Positions 55,431 through 64,000 of a stretch of DNA of 64,000 nucleotides are shown here, piece after piece; within the stretch, counting starts at the first letter, position 1; each line of letters opens with the position of its first letter. The DNA comes from Megalobrama amblycephala (Eukaryota > Chordata > Actinopteri > Cypriniformes > Xenocyprididae): the NCBI RefSeq assembly GCF_018812025.1, contig NC_063063.1, positions 2,658,001-2,722,000 of the forward strand. Direction: 5' to 3'. The notes beneath the pieces are model-generated. The model ran no database searches and was not told where the DNA came from. It saw nothing but the letters and a program-made list of their open reading frames with translations. The position numbers were made by a program, and so were the translations under genes.

Positions 55431-56159
55431 ATTGCAATGCGCATTGCGTCTATCCGGTGCTCATCGATGTATGAGTATACTTTGAAAGCTGTGCAGGCAC
55501 GGCTGTGTGTGAGACGAAAAATGAACAATACCAGGGCCTTCATTCAACACACATTAATACAATTTACTGTTTGAATTCATTCCCAGCATAGTTGCATGGA
55601 GGTCAGCTGCTGTATTCTCTCCCTGTTGCATGGAACCACTATGTTACATGGTTACTGCAGATGGCTCAGCTGTGTCTTGGATGAAGGTGTTTCGTGGCAT
55701 GGTGGCTGTGGTTGTTGTGTTTTGGCGCTCACTGATTGAACACTGAAGGTCCTGCTGTTTGTCATTGTCAAAGCTCTGTGGTGAGGAGCTTCGGGTCATT
55801 GCTGGTTGTTTGTCACCCCTGCTGCATTCATCACTCCAGCAGGGATTGCTTGTTTGGACATTTTATTTCCAGTTCTGTAAAAATTATGCTTGGAACAATG
55901 CTATTTAGTATTATTGATTGAGATAATATTATAGTTTTTATTCACTTTTTTTTTTTTTTACTAGTTTTTCCTGTTTATTTTCCATTTTCATTTCCAAGTT
56001 TTAGTAACTTTCATTAACTTCTTTTAATTAACTTTATTATTTTTTTTATTTATTATTATTTAATTTTTATGACTTATTAACAATTAATTCAGCAACTAAT
56101 TATATTGTATTTAATTTATTTTTTAATTTGTCTATAAAATTTTTTATTTTATATATATA
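55431..56159. other. Upstream tanc2 intron, nothing firm
   Basis: Ordinary sequence, T-rich from 55920 to 56160. No gene or repeat named. Confidence 0.4.
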
Positions 56160-57007
56160 TTTTCACCCAAAAATGAAAATTCTGTCATTAATTACTCACC
56201 CTCATGTCGTTCCAAAGCCGTAAGACCTTCATTCAACTTCAGAACACAAATTAAGAAATTTTTGATAAAATGCAATGGCTCAGTGAGGCCTCCATTACAA
56301 GATAATTTACACTTTCAGATGCCCAGAAAGTTACTAAAGACATATTTAAAACAGTTTCATGTGACTACAGCAGTTCAACCTTAATGTTATGAAGCGATGA
56401 GAATACTTTTTGTGCACCAAAAAAACAAATAACGTCTTTATTCAACAATATCTAGTGATGGGCGATTTCAAAACACTGCTTCATGAAGCTTTACGAATCT
56501 TTTCTTTCGAATCAGTGGTTCGGAGCGTGTATCAAACTGCCAAAGGCACGTGATTTCAATAAACGAGGCTTCATTACGTCATAAGTATTTCGACATTTCA
56601 ATGGTTCACCACTGGGGGGTGTGACTTTGACAGTTTGATACATGCTCCGAACCACTGATTCGAAACAAAAGATTTGTAAACCTATAGATATTGTTGAATA
56701 AAGTCTTTTTTTTTTTTTTTTTTTTTTTTTTTGGCACACAAAAAGATTTCTCGTCGTTTCATAACATTAAGGTTGAACCACTGTAGTCACATGAACTGTT
56801 TTAAATATGTCCTTAGTACCTTTCTGGGCATTTGAAATGTTGTCTTGTCTTGCTGGCAATGGAGGCCTCACTCCATATTTTTGATATTTTATCAAAAATA
56901 CCTTAATTCATGTTCTGAAGATGAACGAAGGTCTTACGAGTGTGGAACGACATGAGGGTGAGTAATTAATGACAGAATTTTCATTTTTGGGTGAACTGAC
57001 CCTTTAA
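56160..57007. mobile_element. Long TTAA-type foldback MITE
   Basis: The left end begins within TTCACCCAAAAATGAAAATT (outermost bases lost). The right end is GGGTGAACTGACCCTTTAA with TTAA at 57004-57007. The arms pair around a centre near 56600 (GTGGTTCGGAGCGTGTATCA against TGATACATGCTCCGAACCAC). A T-run of about 27 lies at 56707-56733. The interior is shared with 47560-48083. Confidence 0.9.
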
Positions 57008-57096
57008 ACTAAATGAAAATGAGAAATGTTTACGTTTTTTTTTATATTTCATTTTATTTAGTTATGGTTTATTTTATTACAAATTTGGCATGAAAC

Positions 57097-58181
57097 TAGC
57101 CTGACGTGGTCATACTCAATTCTAGTTCGAATATGAGTCTGATACTGCTCCATTGGGCTTTGATTATGGGGGCGTATTTCAACCGATCCAGGAAAGACCT
57201 CAATTGGATAGACCTACAACCAATCGGAGCTACAGAGTAAGTGACGTATGTTGAGCGACGCATAGTTGTCAACAGAACTCTTCTTAGCGACCATCGGGGC
57301 CAGCTGATAAATCAAACGTTTGCCGAATCCCGTAGGAAGGACAGCAAAGACATCTTTCCCATCGACAAATGCCTTGATCGCGGTCCTCTGTTCCTTATTT
57401 AAAATTAATGCGCTGTCGATATCTTCTATAACGGACGCGATGGCGGAATCTACACATCTCAGTTCTTCAACAGCCATCATTGTTGTAAACTAATTGACCT
57501 TTCGCAAAGACCCGCCCCCCTTAGTTACTGTTGCTTTGTCCGACAAGCCGTGGCGCTGTCACGCCACACAGAGTGGAAAATACATCGCGGAGCAAAGAGG
57601 AAACTGACAACACATCGACAGACGAGACAGAGCAGGTCACTTATGATATTAAACAAAGTCCCAGCTTTCAAACTGTGTAGTTATTTAAAAAATTCAAACA
57701 ATAAAAACCGTTTTGTGGCTCTTTAATGGGTTGTGACCATGATCGTGACAGATTGCTGTAGCGCCTCAGCTCAAGAGGCTCGTGAACCGATCATCTCTAG
57801 TCCATTTATAGCATCAAATAAACATGAATGAACATGAGAATGAATGTTGTTTCAAACGCGGAAAGACGTCAATATGCACAATTTTTCAAGTTTAACTCCA
57901 CCGAGGTTAATCTTCTAACTCCTGACTGCTTTGTCGGACAAAATGGCGGATGCGGCGTTCTGATTGGTTAGATCGCTTGTCAATCAAACTCCCCAAGCGC
58001 TCTTTGATGACGTGGCTGATTACGTTTCTGGTGATAATCTGTCAATCATCGCCCTGACAATGTGATTGGTCCGAACAGTTTCTGTTCGGGCATAATTACT
58101 CCTCTACGGATCGAGTCCAGACCGAACTCCCCGACCTCAAAATGTTGTGGGCGGGGCTAAGTTCGGCTGGCATCCAGGCTA
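57097..58181. mobile_element. Element with 9-bp flanking repeat and helicase fragment
   Basis: Bounded by TAGCCTGACG at the left and, inverted, TAGCCTGGATG at the right. It lies between identical 9-bp GCATGAAAC (57088-57096 and 58182-58190); the duplication could be 7-9 bp depending on where the ends are drawn. The 1.09-kb interior is far richer in GC and CpG than its flanks, with several ATTGG/CCAAT words and a piece of a RecQ-like helicase on the minus strand. No transposase is visible. Superfamily unassigned; a hAT-sized duplication is possible. Confidence 0.7.
57214..57480 (-). pseudogene. RecQ-like helicase N-terminal fragment
   Basis: An 88-codon frame whose middle resembles the start of the helicase core of RecQ-type DNA helicases, ATP-driven 3'-5' DNA unwinding enzymes. 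A Q-motif-like LNKEQRTAIKAFVDGKDVFA (residues 28-47) precedes a Walker A segment, AVLPTGFGKRLIYQLAP (47-63). In active enzymes this loop is GxGKS/T; here the Ser/Thr is Arg, so ATP binding would be impaired. The frame ends before DEAH and all later motifs. The ATG is followed by acidic residues (VEELRCVDSAIASVIEDI). It lies wholly inside the transposon-like element at 57097-58181, so it is probably a captured or internally deleted gene, not a host locus. Confidence 0.6.
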
Positions 58182-58435
58182 GCATGAAACAGAAGTTAAT
58201 AGTCTTTTCTTTCCTATATCCAAGTGAAACAACTTCTTAGACAAGAACAAATGTTAGGGCGGGGCTTGATTTTGTCCATGGGGAATTGATTGGATTGTGT
58301 GGTTTGCTATTGGTCAATCTCATGTGAGTGACAGGTTGCCCCGCCCTCGCGCCAAACACATCATCAGAGAAGAGATGTGGCTGCAAGAGGGAGGGGAAGT
58401 TATTCTGATTCAAGATTACGATGACACAACACAAA
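58182..58435. other. GC-richer stretch, unassigned
   Basis: Contains GGGCGGGGCTTGATTTTGTC and GGTTGCCCCGCCCTCGCGCC, inverted GC-box-like words about 80 bp apart. Likely another repeat fragment; no gene. Confidence 0.3.
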
Positions 58436-58847
58436 TCAATGCATTTGTGTAAGAAAAATATCCAAGAATACCCAAGTTATGAAGTAAAATATAAATAGCT
58501 TCCGCCAGACCGCCTTCCATATTCAACTTACAGAAAAAGTGTTTTTTCGTAAGTTGAATATGGAAGGCGTAGGACGTACTGCGCTTGAACTGCAAAAGGT
58601 ATTGCGCTCTCTTCGCAAGTAGAATACGGAAGTCGGTCTGGCGGAAGCTAGATATTTTACTTCATAACTTGTTAAATATGGATATTTTTCTTACACAAAC
58701 CCATCGCTTCACTTCAGAAGGTTTTTATTAACCCCCCGGAGCCGTGTGGAGTACGTTTATGATGGATGGAAGCACTTTCTTGAGCTTCAATCTCGTTGGT
58801 TCCGTTCACTGCAATTATAAATCTCGGATGCGTCAGGATATTTATTA

Positions 58848-59297
58848 CAGTTTTTCTCCATTGGTTTGGCTCATTTCTTGAAACAGAAATTACATTCTCA
58901 AAACAACATGGACAAACCTCCAAACCACTTGGCAATTGTTCACAACAGAACTGATTTTCTCATTCATTTCATCAAATTGCAAATGTCTGAGTACATGTCT
59001 CAATGTCTCAGTACATCTTTGCAAATGATACAGTACAGGTAGCCTACATTTAGCACAATTTCCAAGTGACTAGATCTTGTTGATCTAAACTGATTGTTGA
59101 TTCTCAGTCTAATGGTCGTTCGCTTCAAAACGTGTCAGCGTCATTTCATTGTATAAGTCATCACATGCACAATAGTCTGTTCAATTGTCAAAATCAGTCA
59201 AGAACATAATACCATGAATACCATGTATGAATCCTTGGAACATTTGATAGATTTTTTACAGCAGTTGACAGTCAGGTGAAACTAGAACTTGACTAAC
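58848..59297 (+). repeat. Left-end direct repeat, copy 1
   Basis: Runs from CAGTTTTTCTCCATTGG to GAACTTGACTAAC. Nearly identical over its whole length to 59534-59982, with scattered substitutions. Confidence 0.9.
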
Positions 59298-59533
59298 ATG
59301 TACCATGTAAGTCAGTTACTGGTTGTCCATCATTATAACCTTTTTTACAAATAAGCAGTGGTTCCCAAACTTTTTTGGCTTCAGTACCCACTTTACCTGA
59401 TTTGTGTATCCAGGTAATCCAGGTATGAAAGTATTTAATTTATCTGACTTCAACATTTTGCCTAAAAACTGCAGCTTACTGTATGATGCAATTATCATTA
59501 TAATCCTTATCTTGAAGAATATAACATACAATA

Positions 59534-59982
59534 CAGTTTTTCTCCATTGGTTTGGCTCATTTCTTGAAACAGAAATTACATTCTCAAAACAACATGGACA
59601 AATCTCCAACCCCCTTGGTAATTGTTCACAACAGAATTGAATTTCTCATCATTTCATCAAATTGCAAATGTCTGAGTACATGTCTCAATGTCTCAGTACA
59701 TCTTTGCAAATGATACAGTACAGGTAGCCTACATTTAGCCCAATTTCCAAGTGAATAGATCTTGTTGATCTAAACTGATTGTTGATTCTCAGTCTAATGG
59801 TCGTTCGCTCTAAAACGTGTCAGCATCATTTGATTGTATAAGTCATCACGTGCACAATAGTCTGTTCAATTGTCAATATTAGTCAAGAACATAATACCAT
59901 GAATACCATATATGAATCCTTGGAACATTTGATAAATTTATTACAGCAATTGACAGCCAGGTGAAACTAGAACTCGACTAAC
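59534..59982 (+). repeat. Left-end direct repeat, copy 2
   Basis: Preceded by TA, with the same terminal bases as copy 1. It joins abruptly to the interior of a transposase reading (GGAGGCGAGGGGGCAATATA). The 236 bp between the two copies are unrelated. Confidence 0.9.
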
Positions 59983-60008
59983 GAAGGAGGCGAGGGGGCA
60001 ATATAACT

Positions 60009-60510
60009 ATGTTTGCTGCCATATCTGAGAATGGTGTGGCCACTCACATCCCCAGACTTGGCCCATACAATACACAGAAGCTTCTCATCTTCTTGGACCG
60101 CTTTCATTTTGATTTGAACCCTGAAAATGAGAGAGGTCTCGTAGGGCCTCACCTACCACAATATGTCATTGTATGGGACAATGTGAATTTCCACCGTGGC
60201 CCGCTCACCTGGTTCACTACTCATCCAAGGATGGTTATGGTGTTCCTACCACCTTACTCTCAATCCTATTGAGGAGTTTTTCTCTGCTTGGATGTGGAGA
60301 GTGTATGAGCATCGGGCTCAAGATCAGAGGTCCTTGCTCCCTGCAATGGACGCTGCGTGTGAGGATATTACAGGAGATCATTGTAGGGGATGGTTGCGAC
60401 ATGCACACCGTTTCTTCCCTCGTTGCATCGCAAAGGAGAATATACGCTGTGATGTGGATGAGAATCTGTGGCCAGACAGACAGCAGCGTGTGGATGGCCA
60501 GGAGGGTTAG
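60009..60510 (+). pseudogene. IS630-like DDE transposase, broken
   Basis: A + strand reading resembling the DDE domain of IS630/Tc1-superfamily transposases that are multicopy in fish. MFAAISENGVATHIPRLGPY, then YVIVWDNVNFHRGPL (second catalytic Asp), then in another frame NPIEEFFSAWMWRVYEHRAQ (catalytic Glu) and RGWLRHAHRFFPRCIAKENI. The frame breaks at 60258-60262, where 8 nt present in the inverted copy are missing. The first catalytic Asp and the whole N-terminus are absent, because the left-end repeat joins directly to this piece. Not functional. Confidence 0.8.
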
Positions 60511-60825
60511 GACGATGTTCAGGAGAGGGAGGGTGAGGACAGCGACCAGTGATGAACTGTTAGTTGTGAAACTCCAGCTTTGTTTACAGCACTGTAGGCT
60601 GCTTATATTTTCAGAGTTTTTTGTTTGTGTGTTTATATTACAGTATATTATGCTGTATACATTTTCTTTTTACTCTGATGTATGGAAGTTACTTTATGTA
60701 TGTGAATGATAATGGTTACAATTTCTTTGGCAGTGCAATGTGTGATGTCAAACCTTGTAGGCTACTCTTACCCTAAAATCCTATTTCATTTTTTTTTTTC
60801 AGTTTTATACACAGTGCATGTCACA

Positions 60826-61072
60826 ACCATCCCCTACAATGATCTCCTGTAATATCCTCGCACACAGCGTCCATTGCATGGAGCAGGGACCTCTGATCTT
60901 GAGCCCGATGCTCATACACTCTCCACCTGCAAGCAGAGAAAAAACTCCTCAAGAGGATTGAGGAAAGGAGAGTAAGGTGGTAGGAACACCATAACCATCC
61001 TTGAATGAGTAGTGAACCAGGCCCTGATGAGTGGGCCACGGTGGAAATTCACATTGTCCCATACAATGACCC
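60826..61072 (-). pseudogene. IS630-like transposase, inverted fragment
   Basis: Minus-strand duplicate of 60160-60410. It keeps the 8 nt (CCTTTCCT) missing in the other copy, so LPPYSPFLNPLEEF is continuous here. It then has its own frame break in the run of T before SACRWRVYEH. It ends with a stop after RGWL. Together with the forward piece it forms an imperfect inverted repeat of about 250 bp. Confidence 0.8.
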
Positions 61073-61769
61073 ATTACAGTTTTAATGTATTATGCTGGCT
61101 AGACAAAAACAGTACAGTAACCATTGTCAATGAAGGACTGGGCTAAGACTGAAAGGTGGGCATGAGGGATATTTCAATGGTCCTCTGCCATAGTGACAAA
61201 ACATCTAAACATTTTGACTTGCAGTGCTTACACAATGCCAAAGGGACGAAGCATTTTGGGGGCACTGACTTTTTAAATAAGAAGGAAATTTAGTTTTGAC
61301 ACATGAGTGAACTGTTTTAGGAGAGGTATGAGCTTTTGCAGGTGAACCATGGTGTTGTGCCGAACCATCCACGTTACTTTGGCAAAAGCACCAAGAGTGT
61401 TGAGAATGTCCGGTCTGTTTCAAGAAATGAGCCAAAGCAATTGAGAAGGATCTTTGCCATTTCCGTGACACTGACTCTTTATATGGGAAAGGAATTTAGT
61501 TTTGAAGCATGAGTGAACAGTTTTGGGAGAGATATGAGCTTTTGCAAGTGAGCTATAGTGTTGTGCTGAACTGTAAGACTGTTTTGCCAAATGATCTTAG
61601 AGTTTTGAGAATGTAATTTCGGTTTCAAGAAATGAGCCAAACCAATGGAGAAAAACTGTAATATATCTCTGATTGTGTTCAGAAAGAAGAAAGTCATATA
61701 CACCTAGGATGGCTTGAGGGTGAGTAAAGCTTGGGGCAATTTTCATTTTAAAGTGAACTAATCCTTTAA

Positions 61770-63410
61770 TACACGTAATACGCATGCACATGACATCACC
61801 AATTTCACACATTCAACAGTGTTTTGAATGTAGTTTACATGGAGACGATAATGTAAATCCCATTTTCAAATGTTTGCGCTTTCAGGCCCCCAACGCCGCT
61901 GTCGTGTAAATGAACAGCCAAATCACATAAAAAGATTTCCATTTTTAGCTGAAAACAGTGTTGTGTCAGCAGCCCCTGATTCATACCTTTATAATTTGAC
62001 CAAAATAAAGTATTTCAGAAGTCAGCAGAATCATGCTCACAGAAGAAGGTAAAAGTGGGATAATGTCAATACCAGATGTTAGCTGTAATAGCTAAGCTGT
62101 AGGACAGTGCTCCTCCAACTTGCAAGAGCTAAAAGAGCTCTGAACGCACTCTGAATGTTGAGTGTTCTTGAACAAAGAATCATCACAGTCACCACGCAGT
62201 GTACAGACAGCTATAAATGTTAAATATATGCAAGAACAATCACAATTCAGTATGCAAATAGATGCAAAGTAGAAGGGCAAACACACATTTGAATGCTTAA
62301 TAATCTGTCAATGGAGATTTGCAAACATACATTTCTTAGAAAAACAACATTAATATACAAAAATGAATGGAGTCTGTACATTTAGTACTTTAATAAAAAC
62401 AGGAGTTTAAAATAAAAATTAACCAGAATGTCTGAGGAACATCAGTGTCAATAGTGGTCAATGCAATTTGTGCACTTCATTACTGGTCAAAAATATGTAA
62501 GATTAATATCCAGAGCAGACCAAAATGGCAAAATGTTCTCAACCAATAGTGTGAGTGTGAAGTAAGACTATCTGTTAGACCAACTAATGACAGACGCTTT
62601 AGTAGTGGCAATCGTGTGCAAGCACATACTTTACTAAAATCAACCTTGGTGCAGAGGAAACCTCAAAAGAGGAGAGAAATAATGGCATCACCATCCTGCC
62701 CTTGAGCAAGACACTTAATCTACAGTTGCTTCAGGGTGACTATGTCTGCAATTAGTTTGCTTTATGTTACCTTGGAAGAAAAAACATTTGATAAAAAATA
62801 AGCTCTTTAAAAATTAAATGCAAAAGTCTGCACTTTTTAAAATAGTTTATGTTTGTTTTGTGAACCAAAAAAGGTTGACTATTATATGACAAATAAGGAT
62901 ATTGATAAATACTGATATTAAACAACCCCCAACCCAAACACACATGTACACATACCAAATATGCAATTAAACAGGTTTATTTTAATGAAAATTAGTCATT
63001 AGTGTATTCTATGAAAGCATTTCTGTTCATAAAGATTCACATGATGTAATCAGTTAATTGCATTAGATGTTACAAAAAGTCAAAAGGCACCATTAATGAG
63101 ACACAAATGATGCTCTCTGTGGCTCTGAAGAGCAGTTTGAAGCACTGGAGCAGGGATTTGGACGCTTTGTACAATTAACAGCTTTTAGATGCCACAGCCA
63201 TGTAATGCATCATAAATAAAGCATATAACGGAAAGCCCAATTAGGGCCCTTGTGTCTCTCTTAAAAATACATTTGGAGAAGGCAAATGGTATATTTATTA
63301 CCAAAAAACACAAGCTTTTTATGCTCTAGGGTTCTGCAAATACATTCGCTCATTTCTAACTGAATTGCAGAGTAAATGAGACTTTGATTCATCAAATAAG
63401 CCATGTGTTA
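61770..63410. other. Upstream tanc2 intron, nothing firm
   Basis: 62695-62755 (CCTTGAGCAAGACACTTAAT, TTGCTTCAGGGTGACTATGT) resembles the 3' domain of a teleost SINE/LINE. 63060-63250 is non-repetitive and may be conserved non-coding DNA. No exon recognised. Confidence 0.4.
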
Positions 63411-63414
63411 TACA

Positions 63415-63532
63415 TTTGGTATATCCAAAGCAACTTACATTTAATGCAAGGTATACATTTTGCCAGTATGTGAGAACTAAACTCATGGCCTTGGCGTTGC
63501 TAGCGTCATGTTCTGCCAGTTGAGCTACATGA
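63415..63532 (-). repeat. tRNA-derived SINE, minus strand
   Basis: The minus strand reads GTAGCTCAACTGGCAGAACA (A-box region), AGCAACGCCAAGGCCATGAG, a decayed B box, and then a tail with TAAGTTGCTTTGGATATACC. This is the usual teleost SINE layout. Confidence 0.7.
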
Positions 63533-63871
63533 ACATCATGTTCTGTTACTGTAAAATTACTGCAGAGCTCTGCTGTACTAATGGGTAGGCTAGTCAGTCA
63601 CTATTACTTCAGTTTCTTAAGTACAAAAAGAAAGTTTGTCAAAATCTTCTATTGATAATGCCTTGCTGGAAGTTTAAAACAGTTTGATGGTTATTTTGAA
63701 TTTTGAAGATTGCATAACCTTTGTGTAGTTTGATACTTTAGAGGTTTCAAAAGAGATTTTAAGGTTGAAGTTTATATAAGTGATGTGTGGTTGAAAATGT
63801 GTGCAGTTCAAACAGATATTTGGAGGTTGAAGGGATGTGGGTATAAGGTGGTTGCTAGAAATATATAACAG

Positions 63872-63885
63872 ATGATAGATAGATG

Positions 63886-63931
<46 letters not shown>

Positions 63932-63987
63932 GCTACAGACAGACGGATGAATGGATGGATGGATGGATGGATGGATGGATGGATGGA
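63872..63987. repeat. (GATA)n and (GGAT)n microsatellites
   Basis: GATA repeats at about 63872-63930 and GGAT repeats at about 63948-63986, separated by a short degenerate spacer. Confidence 0.95.
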
Positions 63988-64000
63988 CAAATCAATATGA

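Larger units (their letters stand above)
58848..61658. mobile_element. IS630/Tc1-superfamily element, rearranged
   Basis: Ends CAGTTTTTCTCCATTGGTTT and, inverted, the same sequence, flanked by TA (58846-58847 and 61659-61660). The left end region of about 450 bp is present twice in direct orientation (58848-59297 and 59534-59982). The transposase is reduced to a + strand piece and an inverted piece. A decayed extra right end lies at about 61384-61445. Confidence 0.85.
58436..61769. mobile_element. MITE family D interrupted by an IS630-like element
   Basis: The left part (58436-58847) has a strong foldback centred near 58550 (AGTTGAATATGGAAGGCG against CCGCCTTCCATATTCAACTT) and family D blocks. 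The right part (61659-61769) continues with AGAAAGTCATATACACCTAG, GGATGGCTTGAGGGTGAGTA and the TTAA end (61766-61769). The unbroken order is visible, inverted, at 31893-32050. Confidence 0.8.

Overview
The window looks like nuclear DNA of a cyprinid teleost (carp/zebrafish type). It is AT-rich and intronic, with vertebrate-style splice signals. It is packed with fish-type DNA transposons, foldback elements, (AT)n and (GATA)n arrays and tRNA-derived SINE pieces. I see no prokaryotic gene organisation, no CRISPR array and no complete transposase gene.

The only host gene I can place is tanc2 (postsynaptic scaffold TANC2), on the minus strand. Three successive exons of its extreme N-terminus are present: the start-codon exon at 49268-49365, then 17840-17911, then 15344-15535. 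All junctions are phase 1 with GT/AG borders, and together they encode about 111 residues that read as the start of a TANC2 protein. The introns are 31.4 kb and 2.3 kb. Most of the window is therefore tanc2 intron: 49.4-64 kb lies upstream of the start-codon exon and 0-15.3 kb lies inside the next intron. Two possible alternative first exons are noted: a CpG-rich exon at 1582-2150 and a short basic start exon at 18065-18104.

The rest is a transposon graveyard. (i) Five dead Tc1/mariner/IS630-type elements lie at 12.9-15.0, 28.9-29.8, 38.0-39.0, 43.3-46.1 and 58.8-61.7 kb. (ii) A large group of foldback or short-TIR elements have TTAA at both ends (17.4, 24.6, 25.6, 27.0, 32.3, 35.9, 47.6, 54.3, 56.2 and 61.8 kb). 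(iii) TIR elements with 3-bp TAA/TTA duplications lie at 8.1 and 21.8 kb, and TA-flanked ones at 24.0 and 49.4 kb. (iv) Two solo LTRs lie at 5.6 and 10.6 kb. (v) There is a LINE 3' remnant at 25.1 kb. (vi) A 1.1-kb element at 57.1-58.2 kb, bounded by a 9-bp flanking duplication, carries a RecQ-like helicase fragment.

Insertions are repeatedly nested two to four deep. Several are datable relative to one another, because an empty or uninterrupted copy of the host repeat lies elsewhere in the same window. The most interesting observations are the helicase-carrying element, these empty-site comparisons, a 100-bp perfect palindrome at 37.8 kb, and the candidate alternative tanc2 starts.
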